From assembly GCA_937889015.1 (NCBI GenBank), contig CALARR010000227.1, positions 4,162 through 68,161 of the forward strand: a stretch of 64,000 nucleotides of DNA. The letters run 5' to 3'. A program made the translations under genes and the position numbers. Under the pieces are notes generated by a model that did no database searches, was not told the DNA's origin, and saw only the letters and a program-made list of their open reading frames with translations. Of the stretch, positions 8,221-17,686 are shown one piece after another; within the stretch, counting starts at the first letter, position 1; every line of letters begins with the position of its first letter. The stretch is from an uncultured Planctomycetales bacterium. Lineage in GTDB: Bacteria > Planctomycetota > Planctomycetia > Pirellulales > Thermoguttaceae.

Positions 8221-10187
8221 GCGCGCCGCGGATCTCGCCGCCACCGGACGACACCAGCCCCAGAGGCTGGCGGCGGCGGTTTTCTGCGGCCGGGGCGCTG
8301 CGCTGGGCTTGGCAAGCAGTGCAAACAGTGTTGGGGACGGTGGCCCTGCTGCTGACGCTGGCCGCGATCTACTACCTGAGCCACTGGCTGCGGTTCGAGG
8401 GGGAATTGCCGGCGCTGGATCGACAGCGACTGGAGGCCACCATTGTGCTGGCCGTGTTGCTGAAGTTCTTGGTCCTGCGTTGGTTTCACGTGGCGCCGCC
8501 CTGGGAAAAGGGACTTACCTACCAGGATCTGGCCATCTTAGCGCGAGCCACCACCTTCGGCATTCTGGCAACCTTGTTGGTGGACCGCTGCCTGCTGCCT
8601 GCGCCGTTGATCCCGCGGAGTATTTACCTCATTGACTGGGGCACCACGGTGCTGGTGCTGGGCGGGGGGCGTGGTTTGCTGAGTGCGCTGCGTGAACGCT
8701 GTTGGCGTTGGCCGCGGTCGGAACAGCAGGTGCGCGCGTTGATCGTGGGCGCCAACACCACCGGGGCGGCCTTGCTGCAAACGCTGATCCGCAGCGGCCG
8801 TTTGACTTATCGCGTGGTGGGCTTCATCGACGACGATCCGCAACGCCGTTGGATGCGAATCGCCGGCTTGCCCGTCTTGGGAAGCATTGCGGACACATGC
8901 CGCTTGGCGGCGCGGCATCGCGTGCAGGCGGTATTGATCGTCCAGGACGCCTTGAGCAGCGACCAGCTTCGCTGGCTGTTCGACGCCGCGCGGCGGCACA
9001 ACCTGGCGGTGCAAGTGCTTCCGGGCTACGAACAACTGCTAGAGGGCAACGTGAGCGTGGTGCCGCGTCCGGTGGCGATTGAAGACTTGCTGCATCGGGC
9101 GCCGGCCGCCTTGGATCTGGAGTCGATCCGCAATTGGATCGACGGCCAGGTACTGCTGGTCACGGGGAGCGCGGGCAGTATCGGGTCGGAGATTTGCCGG
9201 CAGTTGCTGCGATTCGCGCCGCGGCGGGTGGTGTTGGTGGACCGCTCGGAGACGGCGCAGTTTTTTCTGGAGAGGGAGTTGCGTCAGGCCTTTCCCGACG
9301 CGCCTCTGGAAGTCTGCCTGGCCGATGTGCTGGACAAGCCGCGGATGCTGGCCCTCATTCGTCGTTTCCGACCGAAGATCCTCTTTCACGCGGCCGCCTA
9401 CAAGCATGTCCCGTTGATGGAGTCGCATCCGGGCGAAGCGGTGAAGAACATCGTGGAGGCGACTCGCCGCCTGGCCGATCTGGCGGCCGGAAACGGCTTG
9501 CGGTCGTTTGTGATGATCTCCACGGACAAGGCGGTGCGGCCGACGAGCGTGATGGGGGCCTGCAAGCGCGTGGCCGAACTGTACGTGCAATCGCAGGCCG
9601 GACGTTCGGACTGCCGCTTCGTAACGGTCCGCTTCGGCAACGTGCTGGATTCGGCCGGGAGTGTGGTGCCGATCTTCCGGCAGCAGATCGCCGCCGGAGG
9701 GCCGATCACGATCACCGATCCAGGTATGGAGCGTTACTTCATGACCATTCCCGAGGCCGCCCGACTGGTGATCCAGGCGGGGGCCATCGGCGAGGACGGC
9801 GAGATTCTGACCTTGGACATGGGCCAGCCGGTGAAGATTGTCGAGTTGGCGCGGGACATGATTCGCTTGTCAGGGCTGGAGCAGGACAAGGACATTCGGA
9901 TCGAGTACGTGGGGCTGCGGCCCGGCGAGAAGCTGGTGGAGGAGTTGCGGTTGCCCACGGAGCGGACTCTGCCTACCCGGCACTCGAGCATCATCATTGC
10001 CGACCGGGAGCCGGTGGCCTTGACGCCGCTGGAGCAGGCGGTGTCCGAACTGGAGCGCGTGGCGGCTTTGTCGCCGGAGCGCGTGGTGGACGCGTTGTTG
10101 GGCATTGTCGGAGAGTATCGGCCGGAGCGGGCCGATGGTCGCCGGACGGACGAGGGTCGGGCCGACGAGCGTCGGGCCGCGGCCTGA
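8211..10187 (+). CDS. membrane-bound nucleotide-sugar 4,6-dehydratase (FlaA1/CapD/WbpM-like)
   Basis: This 658-residue protein has N-terminal membrane helices (to about 150), a CoA_binding_3-type Rossmann domain (VRALIVGANTTGAALL near 175) and a C-terminal extended SDR domain. The NAD-binding motif TGSAGSIGSEI is near 317. The active-site region STDKAVRPTSVMGACKR has Met in place of the usual Tyr of YxxxK, as is normal for the large membrane-bound WbpM-type enzymes. The family converts UDP-GlcNAc or UDP-GalNAc to 4-keto-6-deoxy sugars, the precursors for the aminotransferase at 21096. It overlaps the previous gene by ten bases. Confidence 0.9.
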   Translation: MEVSAPRISPPPDDTSPRGWRRRFSAAGALRWAWQAVQTVLGTVALLLTLAAIYYLSHWLRFEGELPALDRQRLEATIVLAVLLKFLVLRWFHVAPPWEKGLTYQDLAILARATTFGILATLLVDRCLLPAPLIPRSIYLIDWGTTVLVLGGGRGLLSALRERCWRWPRSEQQVRALIVGANTTGAALLQTLIRSGRLTYRVVGFIDDDPQRRWMRIAGLPVLGSIADTCRLAARHRVQAVLIVQDALSSDQLRWLFDAARRHNLAVQVLPGYEQLLEGNVSVVPRPVAIEDLLHRAPAALDLESIRNWIDGQVLLVTGSAGSIGSEICRQLLRFAPRRVVLVDRSETAQFFLERELRQAFPDAPLEVCLADVLDKPRMLALIRRFRPKILFHAAAYKHVPLMESHPGEAVKNIVEATRRLADLAAGNGLRSFVMISTDKAVRPTSVMGACKRVAELYVQSQAGRSDCRFVTVRFGNVLDSAGSVVPIFRQQIAAGGPITITDPGMERYFMTIPEAARLVIQAGAIGEDGEILTLDMGQPVKIVELARDMIRLSGLEQDKDIRIEYVGLRPGEKLVEELRLPTERTLPTRHSSIIIADREPVALTPLEQAVSELERVAALSPERVVDALLGIVGEYRPERADGRRTDEGRADERRAAA

Positions 10188-10305
10188 GCCGCCTTTCTCG
10201 ACCACATCCAAGAAGTAATGAGCGAGCGACTGCGGAGACGGGGGTTGTTGCCACCGACGGGGACGGAGTCCAGGCAGAGCGGGCGCGCAGCGAAGGAGGA
10301 TGGCT

Positions 10306-11115
10306 ATGAGCTTTCGCATTCCTGAAATCCGGTATCTCTACTCGGTGCGGGAGTGGGCAGGGCTTATCGTACGCACGACTCGGCGGACCGGGCTGGCGCT
10401 GCGACTCGCGCTGGGAACCATCCCCGTCGCCAAGGCGCACGAGTTGGACGGGCTGCCCCTTGACGAGCCACTGAAGCAGACGCTGCTGCGGCTGGGACGG
10501 CGAGAGATCGCGCCGCCTTTCTGGGACGCGCCCTACAAATATGGAGGTGCGCAATATCGCGAGCGGATCGCCGAAGTGGCCACTTATTGTGCAGAGAGAT
10601 GGCCGGGTGACTTTCTGGAGATCGGTTGCTTTTGCGGCGAAACCACGCGTTGCCTAAGCGAGGTCGCCGGCCGCTTCAACCGCCGCGTCATCGCGGTCGA
10701 TCCGTGGACGACGGGTACGCAGAACTGCTCGGGAAGGGAGTACGAGCAGTTCTTGAAGAACATTGATCCCTACCGAGATCGCGTGGACATTGTCCGCCGG
10801 TCCTCGCTCGATGCGGAGACGCTGCGGATCGTCCAGCAGCGAGCGTTGGCGTTTGCCCTGGTGGATGGATTGCATACGTACGCGGCGGCGCTGTCCGACA
10901 TACGAATGGTGGAACACTGCACGGGTTTCATCGCGGTGGACGACGTGTCGTACGGATTCGAGGTCCTGCTGGCGATGCGACAGGGGGCGGCGGAAAGCAA
11001 GCGTGCCGCGGTCCGGATTGCCAACTGTCGCGAAGGCTATCTGTGCCCGAAGGGGATGCAGGCAGAGGCCACCTTGCCGCGGGGCGTGGAGCGGAAGACG
11101 GCCAAGGCGGCGTGA
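10306..11115 (+). CDS. class I SAM-dependent methyltransferase
   Basis: This 269-residue protein has the SAM-binding motif FLEIGCFCGETT near residue 103 and an acidic loop (VIAVDPW) that would hold the ribose. It continues with a Methyltransf_24/TylF-like second half including VDGLHTY and VDDVSYGFE. AGGAGG at 10294-10299 abuts an ATG at 10300, so the ATG at 10306, with six-base spacing, is the better start. Sitting between the sugar dehydratase and the flippase, it probably O-methylates a sugar of the exported glycan. The substrate cannot be read from the sequence. Confidence 0.8.
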   Translation: MSFRIPEIRYLYSVREWAGLIVRTTRRTGLALRLALGTIPVAKAHELDGLPLDEPLKQTLLRLGRREIAPPFWDAPYKYGGAQYRERIAEVATYCAERWPGDFLEIGCFCGETTRCLSEVAGRFNRRVIAVDPWTTGTQNCSGREYEQFLKNIDPYRDRVDIVRRSSLDAETLRIVQQRALAFALVDGLHTYAAALSDIRMVEHCTGFIAVDDVSYGFEVLLAMRQGAAESKRAAVRIANCREGYLCPKGMQAEATLPRGVERKTAKAA

Positions 11116-11168
11116 AGGGGAAGCGGATTATCCCGCTCTGACACCGTGGTGGTCTCACTGTGAGGATC

Positions 11169-12608
11169 ATGCAACCGGCAATCCACAACCGTGTGCGGCG
11201 GGATGGCGGAAACGCGACGCTACGCGTCGGTGGGATCTCGCTGCGGTCGCTGGCCAAAGGCACCCTGTGGCTGGGTTGCCTGAGCAGTGTGGGACTGCTG
11301 CTCCAGTTGCTCTTCCAGTTCCAGGCCGCCAATCTCCTGGGACTAAGCGAATTCGGCCGTCTGACCCACATGCTGGCGATATGCTCGTTCATCCCCCTGG
11401 TCGCGCACTTCGGCACGGATCGGATCCTGGTGTGCGAGCTGGCACGCAATCCGGGCCGTTGGCCGCAAATCGTGCAGACGGCGCTGCTCCAGCGTCTGCT
11501 GCTCGGTCCGCTGGTCGGGGCAACACTGTTTGCGGCGCTGGTTTGCGACGGCGAGCCGCAGCAACTTCAGGTGGCGTTTCCCTTGGTCCTGTTGGGGATT
11601 GTCTCGGCGTTGGACCTGGTGTATCTGTTCGACGCGCAGGGGCACGCGTGGAAGCATTCCGCAGCCCTGGCCGGCCGCAGTCTGGGCTACGTGACGGGGG
11701 TCGTCGCGCTAGACCGCCTGGGTTGGGCATCGGCTGTGAACGGCGCATGGATGATGGCCACCGTGAGCACAGGATTCCTGGCTTATCAACTGCACTACGC
11801 CACGACCCGCGGCTGGTCGCCCCTGCAACGCTGCTCCTGGAGGACGGTGGGCCGCATGTTGCGCGGGAGCAGCTCGATCGCGATGGCTACGGCGTGCATC
11901 CAGATCTATCTGCAGGGGCCGGTGGTACTGCTGGGCTTCCTGGGCGACAAGGCGGAGGTGGGCCCGGTGGTCATCGCGGTTCAGGCGGTAACGGTGCTGG
12001 TGGGGATGATCGGGCTGGCATACCGCCTGCTGTTGCCGCGTCTGACGGCGTTGTTCCTGGAGGCCCCAGAAGAAGCCCTGGCGGCGATCCGCCGGGTCTC
12101 GCCGCTGATGCTGTACGTGTCCACGGCATGCACGGCCGTGGTCTGGTGGGCTACTCCCTGGCTGTTGGCCCTGCTCAAGCCGCAGTACGCAGACGCAGTC
12201 CATCTGACGCGCATCACGTTGTGCACAGTGCCGCTGATCAATTGGGCGAGCATCTACGGCACGTCGTTTCTGGCCATGGGGCAGGTACGTCCGTATCTGG
12301 CCTGCGCGGCAGCCGGAGCGGTGGTTGCCATGGGGGTGTGCGCCGCGCTTGTGCCGCTGTGCGGTGGGTTGGGGGCCGTGGCCGGATTGGCCGCGGCACA
12401 AGTGGTGGCCAGCCTGACTTCGGCAGCCGCTTTTGCGCGGCGCAGCCAGTGGGTCCGGGCGACAGCGGGATCTTCCGGGTCCTGCATTCCACCCCCGAGG
12501 CACGAGCGGCAACAGAGGGAACGTGGGAGTGTGGCCGGGGCGGCCGTGTGGTCTGTTGAGCGGGCCGCGACAAACACGCCCTGGTTTGACATCGGCGAGG
12601 CACCGTGA
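11169..12608 (+). CDS. polysaccharide flippase (Wzx/MATE-like)
   Basis: This 479-residue protein has about 12-14 hydrophobic segments beginning near residue 27 and matches the layout of oligosaccharide flippases that move lipid-linked repeat units across the inner membrane. The last ~50 residues are hydrophilic and of low complexity, with no clear role. The ATG at 11169 was chosen; a GTG at 11160 is in frame and possible. The stop at 12608 overlaps the GTG start of the next gene (GTGA), indicating translational coupling. It forms a Wzx/Wzy-type set with the polymerase at 15095 and the phosphoglycosyl transferase at 20356. Confidence 0.85.
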   Translation: MQPAIHNRVRRDGGNATLRVGGISLRSLAKGTLWLGCLSSVGLLLQLLFQFQAANLLGLSEFGRLTHMLAICSFIPLVAHFGTDRILVCELARNPGRWPQIVQTALLQRLLLGPLVGATLFAALVCDGEPQQLQVAFPLVLLGIVSALDLVYLFDAQGHAWKHSAALAGRSLGYVTGVVALDRLGWASAVNGAWMMATVSTGFLAYQLHYATTRGWSPLQRCSWRTVGRMLRGSSSIAMATACIQIYLQGPVVLLGFLGDKAEVGPVVIAVQAVTVLVGMIGLAYRLLLPRLTALFLEAPEEALAAIRRVSPLMLYVSTACTAVVWWATPWLLALLKPQYADAVHLTRITLCTVPLINWASIYGTSFLAMGQVRPYLACAAAGAVVAMGVCAALVPLCGGLGAVAGLAAAQVVASLTSAAAFARRSQWVRATAGSSGSCIPPPRHERQQRERGSVAGAAVWSVERAATNTPWFDIGEAP

Positions 12609-13675
12609 CACGAGTCCTGTACGTGGGCACGCTGCAATGGGGCAGCACGAGTCTACAGCGCATGGAGTCGCTGCGGGGTTGTGTCGCGCACTTGTATGCG
12701 ACCGATGTGCGTTTTCTGCAGGGCGAATACGGCACGCGGTCTGTGTGGCAGCGCGTGCAACTGCGGTGCGGGCTAGGGGGAGTCATCCGGCGAGTCTCCG
12801 AGGCCGTGATTCGCGACGCGCTTCGCTACCGGCCCGACCTGTTGTGGGTCGACCAGGGACTGGCGGTCGGGGCGGATGCGATGGCCACCGTGCGACGGGA
12901 GACGGGGGCGTTCGGCGTGCATTACACGGCCGACTCGCTTCTCTCGCCGGGCTTCGGCAGCCGCACGTTTCGGGCGGCGCTGCGGGAGTATGATCTGTGC
13001 ATCACGACCAAGCCGGCGGAAGCCGATTTGTATCGTCGACAGGGCGCGGCGCGAGTGCTCTTGACACACCAGGGGTTTGATCCGCAGATCCACCGGCCCA
13101 TGAACTTGGACCGCGTTGACCAGCAGCGCTACGGCTGCGAGGTGGCATTTGTCGGACAGCGAATGGAAGCGCGCGCCGCCAGCCTCGTGACCCTGCGTCG
13201 GCGACTGGAGCCACGCGCGCGGCTTCATCTCTACGGCCGAGGCTGGGAAAAGCGGCAGACCGGCCGACTGCTGGGGCCGTTGCAGAAGGGTTGGGTCGCG
13301 GGTGCGGAGTACGCCAAGGCGTTGTGCGGCGCGAAGATCTGCCTGGCATTTCTCAATCGCGAGGTGGGCGACGTCTCCACGACGCGGACCTTTGAAATTC
13401 CCGCCTGCGGCGCGTTCTTGCTGGCGGAGCGGACGGAGGTCCATCAGGAGTTGTTTGCCGAGGGGGTGGAGGCCGAGTACTTCGGCAGTGACGAGGAACT
13501 GATCGAAAAGACCCGGTGGTACCTGGCTCGCGAGCGGGAACGTCGCAAGATTGCCGCGGCCGGTTATGTGCGCTGTCAGCACGCGGGCTACAGTTGGCGG
13601 GCGCGGATGCAGCAATGCCTGGACGCTTGCCGTTCTGAAACGGGCGGAAAACCAGCGGCGCGGAGGTGCGCGTGA
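12605..13675 (+). CDS. glycosyltransferase, CgeB/GT1-like
   Basis: This 356-residue protein resembles the CgeB group (Glyco_trans_1_2 C-terminal domain). Its C-terminal half carries RTFEIPACGAFLLAE followed by a conserved helical tail (DEELIEKTRWYL, then YSWRARMQQCL). The N-terminal half begins with a Rossmann-like strand, RVLYVGTLQWGS. The start is a GTG overlapping the flippase stop by four bases, and its own stop overlaps the next start in the same way. It probably adds a sugar to the repeat unit on the cytoplasmic face; donor and acceptor are unknown. Confidence 0.78.
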   Translation: MTRVLYVGTLQWGSTSLQRMESLRGCVAHLYATDVRFLQGEYGTRSVWQRVQLRCGLGGVIRRVSEAVIRDALRYRPDLLWVDQGLAVGADAMATVRRETGAFGVHYTADSLLSPGFGSRTFRAALREYDLCITTKPAEADLYRRQGAARVLLTHQGFDPQIHRPMNLDRVDQQRYGCEVAFVGQRMEARAASLVTLRRRLEPRARLHLYGRGWEKRQTGRLLGPLQKGWVAGAEYAKALCGAKICLAFLNREVGDVSTTRTFEIPACGAFLLAERTEVHQELFAEGVEAEYFGSDEELIEKTRWYLARERERRKIAAAGYVRCQHAGYSWRARMQQCLDACRSETGGKPAARRCA

Positions 13676-15048
13676 AGATTCTATTCGTCGCCTGTTCGGA
13701 CGTCCACGCGGTGTGCTTCCATGCCATCGCCGAGGCGCTGGAGAAGTTGGGGCATGCAGTGGAAACGGTGGCCGTGTTTCCCAAGGCAGAGAACTTCCTG
13801 GCTTCGGTCGGGCGGAAAACGATCGGGCTGCGAGGCCCGTTGCAGCGACTGGCACGCCACGCTCCGGCCTGCGACGACCAGGCACTGGAGCGATTGGCTG
13901 CGTTTGAGATGCGGATATCGCGCGGGCGAATCGCGGGCACGATCGCCCGGACCGTGGCGGCCTTGCGCGAGTACTGGAAGGGGTTGTTGGTCCGAGGAGA
14001 GTACGACCGGATCGTGATCAACAACGGCGAGGGGTTTTTGCACCGGGTTCTACTGGAACAGGCGGACGGGCTGTCGCAGCGGCCGAAGGTCTGGTATACG
14101 GAAGCGGGTTTCTTTCCGGGCACCATGGTGATCGACCCGGAAGGTGTCAACCGTCACGGCGCTTTGATGGACCTGACGGTGGAGGAATTGCCTCCGGCCG
14201 GCCCGGAAACGGACGCATTCCTCGGCCGGTGGCGGCAAGGGCAGATCAGCGGGACTCCGCGCGGCGTGCGGCACTCAGTGTGGTCGCACGTGCGGTCGCT
14301 GGGCATGCTGCACCCGGTGACGTGCGCGCTGTTGGGACGAAGCCCTTGGGACATGCTGCGGTTGGCGTCCGCGGCACGGTTCAGACGCCGGGGCGCGGCT
14401 TGCGAGCCGAGTCCTGACCTGCGGCAACCGTATGTGTTCCTGCCACTACAGGTACACGACGACACGCAGGTGCTGCTGAACAGCACACACTTCCGCGACA
14501 TGGCGAGCCTGGTGCGGCATGTTGCGGGCCAGGTGCCGAACCGCTTGCGGTTGGTGGTCAAACCGCATCCGGCCGACCGAGGACGCGTGGCGTCGGAGGA
14601 GGTTCGCGGCGCGCTGGCGCGGTTGGGTGATCGCGGGGTGTGGGTCGAGCAGGCCCGGTCGACGGAGCTTGCAGCGCAGGCCGAGGCTGTCGTGACGCTG
14701 AATTCGACCGTGGGCCTGGAAGCGGTGACTTGCCTTCGGCCGACATGCTGTCTAGGCGAGGCCTGGTATGCGAAGCCCGGGTTGGCGCAGGCGATTGCGA
14801 GGCCCGACGACCTGGCTGCCTGGCTGACTGCCCCGACGGCCCCCCATGCGGAGGCTGTCCGCCGACTGGTTTCGTTCCTGCGGGACGAGTACCTGTTGCC
14901 GGGCGGGTTCAGCGGGATGAGCCCCGCCCAATCGCTGGGGGCGGCCCAACGCATTGTGGGCGAGAGCCCCTGGTGGGCAAGACGGCGGGGTTTGGCCGAA
15001 GCACGCTTGGCCGGTGCAGAGGGCGTACGGTTGCGGAGAGCCGGATGA
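13672..15048 (+). CDS. capsular polysaccharide transferase, KpsS/KpsC-like
   Basis: This 458-residue protein has the Capsule_synth (KpsS/LipB) signature: the VKPHPADRGRV motif near residue 300 and the later VVTLNSTVGLEAVTCLRPTCC, which together form the donor site. Known members transfer Kdo from CMP-Kdo. GGAGG at 13662-13666 sits five bases before the GTG at 13672, and this start overlaps the previous stop as GTGA. The GTG at 13666 is too close to that site. KdsD and KdsC, encoded at 49-50.7 kb, would help make the Kdo donor. The link between the two loci is inferred from family knowledge. Confidence 0.72.
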   Translation: MKILFVACSDVHAVCFHAIAEALEKLGHAVETVAVFPKAENFLASVGRKTIGLRGPLQRLARHAPACDDQALERLAAFEMRISRGRIAGTIARTVAALREYWKGLLVRGEYDRIVINNGEGFLHRVLLEQADGLSQRPKVWYTEAGFFPGTMVIDPEGVNRHGALMDLTVEELPPAGPETDAFLGRWRQGQISGTPRGVRHSVWSHVRSLGMLHPVTCALLGRSPWDMLRLASAARFRRRGAACEPSPDLRQPYVFLPLQVHDDTQVLLNSTHFRDMASLVRHVAGQVPNRLRLVVKPHPADRGRVASEEVRGALARLGDRGVWVEQARSTELAAQAEAVVTLNSTVGLEAVTCLRPTCCLGEAWYAKPGLAQAIARPDDLAAWLTAPTAPHAEAVRRLVSFLRDEYLLPGGFSGMSPAQSLGAAQRIVGESPWWARRRGLAEARLAGAEGVRLRRAG

Positions 15049-15094
15049 CTAGATCCACGCACCCGGGGCTGACGCGGACAGAGGAAGGATTGGC

Positions 15095-16525
15095 GTGTAC
15101 CTAGCGCTCTCGGTCTATGTCATCAGCACAGCATTGATGCTGACGCCCGCGCTGCTGGCGTGGAATGCCGGGACCTTCCGCCTGCTGCACCCGGCAGTGT
15201 TCTTCCCCATGCTGTTGGCATATCAGTCGGGCGTGCCGGTGTTGACCTACGCGTGCACGGGCGATGCGATGCTCCGCTCCAGCGCGATCTACATGGGCGA
15301 CGCGGGCTATTACGTCTATCCGCTTCTGATGCAGCTTGCGGCCTGCGGGGTCTACTATCTTGGGCTGTGGGTGAGTCTGGGTTCCGTGGTGCCCACGCGG
15401 GAGGACCGCGAAGACCTGCTCGTCGACATGCCGACGCTGGCCAGGAATTCCAGCCATGTCTTTGCGACGGGGATGTTGGTGCTGGGCCTGGGGACCGTCA
15501 TGAAGCTGTCGCAGTACGAGATCTTCGGCGGGTGGACGGAGGCGAAGTCGAATCCTTACGAGTTCATCCATGCGACCTATGGCTACTATTGGCTACATGT
15601 GCTCTACACATCCACGTTCGTGATCCCGGCGGTGATGTTTCTGTGTGCGCCGCTTTACGGGTTGGTGGCTTTCGGCACGGCGACGGTGGTGGCGTCATGG
15701 CTGAGTGTTTCGAAGGCGGTCGCCTTGCGCCTGGTGTTGCCGCTGGTGTTGTTCGGACTGCCCCGGCGACTCCGCAGTTGGCGCATCATGAGCGTGGCGC
15801 TGGTGGCAGGCGCGTTGTTGATCACGCCGTTGTTCGTGGCCCAGTATCGCGGCAACCAATCGGACTGGTTCGCGGAAAACGCCTTCGGATCGCTGGCGCA
15901 CCGGGAGTACTCGTTCGAGTTCTTCTGCTTGGTGTCGGCGGCGGATCGCTTCGATGAATTTCCGGACACGGAGGGCTCGTATCTGGTATCCGCCATGCTG
16001 GACCTTGTGCCGCGCGTTTTGTGGCCGAGCAAGCCGACTTCGCGGAACCTGGAGTTGGGAACGCAATGGGTTCCGGCCGACTATAGCCACCGCGTGTTCG
16101 TCGCGCCGCACCTGTTCGGAACGCTGTATCTGGATGGGGGGCCGACAGGCGTCCTGGCGGGAATGGGCGTGCTGGGCCTGGCCTTTGGGGGCTGGTACGG
16201 CAGCGCCCGGCGTCAGACGCGGCGGCGGCAGAATCGCTTTCCCTTGATCTTGTTTCTGTGCAACGCCGTCATGACCAAAGGACTGGTGGATGGCGCGATC
16301 TCAAACTACCTGATGCAGGTAGTCTTCATGACGGGACTGGTCGCGGGCTGGCGAACGCTGGCCTGGTCCTGTTCCTTCAGGCTGCCCCAGAAGCGGATCC
16401 GGCCTGCGCTGCCCAAGTGGCATGCTCGGCCGGCGCGGTGGACGGCGGGGGGCAGCGGCACCGGTGCTGCGCACACTGCAGCGACCGACGGCAGGCAGCG
16501 GAGCGGACATCCACGATGGAACTGA
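15095..16525 (+). CDS. wzy: Wzy-like O-antigen/exopolysaccharide polymerase
   Basis: This 476-residue protein has about ten membrane segments. A large periplasmic loop carries YRGNQSDWF and then LDLVPRVLWPSKP, the motif typical of oligosaccharide repeat-unit polymerases. AGGAAGGA lies just upstream of the GTG start at 15095. The last ~40 residues are hydrophilic and run ten bases into the following glycosyltransferase gene, so the C-terminal tail may be poorly conserved. The family joins lipid-linked repeat units on the periplasmic side. The gene symbol is by function only, since Wzy sequences diverge strongly. Confidence 0.82.
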   Translation: MYLALSVYVISTALMLTPALLAWNAGTFRLLHPAVFFPMLLAYQSGVPVLTYACTGDAMLRSSAIYMGDAGYYVYPLLMQLAACGVYYLGLWVSLGSVVPTREDREDLLVDMPTLARNSSHVFATGMLVLGLGTVMKLSQYEIFGGWTEAKSNPYEFIHATYGYYWLHVLYTSTFVIPAVMFLCAPLYGLVAFGTATVVASWLSVSKAVALRLVLPLVLFGLPRRLRSWRIMSVALVAGALLITPLFVAQYRGNQSDWFAENAFGSLAHREYSFEFFCLVSAADRFDEFPDTEGSYLVSAMLDLVPRVLWPSKPTSRNLELGTQWVPADYSHRVFVAPHLFGTLYLDGGPTGVLAGMGVLGLAFGGWYGSARRQTRRRQNRFPLILFLCNAVMTKGLVDGAISNYLMQVVFMTGLVAGWRTLAWSCSFRLPQKRIRPALPKWHARPARWTAGGSGTGAAHTAATDGRQRSGHPRWN

Positions 16526-17655
16526 TGTTCACTGGGGAATTTCCGCCTTGCCCGGGAGGAATCGGCCGTTACGTCCACGCGCGTTGCCTTCGTCCACCGC
16601 GCGACGGCTTGCGCGTGCTGGCGGCCGAATGGCCGGGCGATGAGACGTGGGACGCGGAATCGGGCTTGAACATAGAGCGTTTCGGGTATCAGCGGGGCGG
16701 CGATTTGCGGCCTTCGTGGCGACGACTGCGGCAGATGTGGTGGGCGGAGAGTGCCCTGCGGCGCGAACTGCGAGGCACGAGCTATCGCCTGATCGCCGCC
16801 AGCGTGCTGTTTCCCTTTGGATGGGCCGCTGTTCGGCACAAGCGGCGGCACGGCCACCGCGTGGCCCTGTTTTGCCACGGCGCGGAATTGCTGCGCGCGA
16901 AGATGACCCGCGCGGGAAAATGGCTCTACGAGCACACGATGCCATCCGTGGATTTGTACATCGCCAACAGCCGAATGACGGCGGACATCCTGGTATCGCA
17001 AGGTTGGGACCGTCGTCGCATCAGCGTGATTCCCTGCCCGATTGATCACCAGCGATTTCATCCCGATGCGGACCGGAACCGCTTTCGAACGCAATGGATC
17101 GGCGAGGACGGAACGGGCCCCGTGTTGTTGACCATCTGCCGTCTGGACGATCTCGGCAAGGGGATCGACACCGTGCTGGGGATCATGCCCCGGCTGCAGG
17201 AGCGTTTTCCGGGCATTCGCTACGTTGTGGTCGGTGACGGACCGCTGCGGGACCGGTACGCGGCCATGGCGCGCGAGCTGGGCGTAGAACGCCAGGTGAT
17301 TTTAGCCGGGCATGTGAGCGACGCGGACCTGCCCGCCTGTTATGCGGCCTGCGACTTGTTTCTGCTCATGTCGCGCCGCGTGGCGGACGTGGGGTATTGC
17401 GAGGGATTTGGGATCGTGTATCGCGAGGCGATGGCCTGCCAGCGGCCGGTGATCGTCTCCACGGAGGCAGGAATGAAGGACTTCGTGACGCACGGCGAGA
17501 ATGCGATGCTGGCCGATCCACGAGACGCGGACGGGATTCTGCACGCGTGTGTGGATGTGTTGAGCGATCCGGCGACGGCCAGCGAGATGGGACGCCGCGC
17601 GCGATCCTTTGCCGTGCAGGAACCCGACTGGTCGCCGCTAGATCAACTGGCATGA
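16516..17655 (+). CDS. glycosyltransferase family 4
   Basis: This 379-residue GT-B enzyme has the N-terminal donor/acceptor loop FPPCPGGIGRYV near residue 10. The C-terminal Glycos_transf_1 domain includes LLTICRLDDLGKGIDTVLG and YVVVGDGPLR, followed by the E-x7-E motif EGFGIVYRE. It acts in the cytoplasm on lipid-linked intermediates. The ATG overlaps the polymerase gene by ten bases, so it belongs to the same transcription unit. The acceptor is unknown. Confidence 0.9.
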   Translation: MELMFTGEFPPCPGGIGRYVHARCLRPPRDGLRVLAAEWPGDETWDAESGLNIERFGYQRGGDLRPSWRRLRQMWWAESALRRELRGTSYRLIAASVLFPFGWAAVRHKRRHGHRVALFCHGAELLRAKMTRAGKWLYEHTMPSVDLYIANSRMTADILVSQGWDRRRISVIPCPIDHQRFHPDADRNRFRTQWIGEDGTGPVLLTICRLDDLGKGIDTVLGIMPRLQERFPGIRYVVVGDGPLRDRYAAMARELGVERQVILAGHVSDADLPACYAACDLFLLMSRRVADVGYCEGFGIVYREAMACQRPVIVSTEAGMKDFVTHGENAMLADPRDADGILHACVDVLSDPATASEMGRRARSFAVQEPDWSPLDQLA

Positions 17656-17686
17656 CTGCAAGCGGACCCTACCAAGGAACGTGTTG

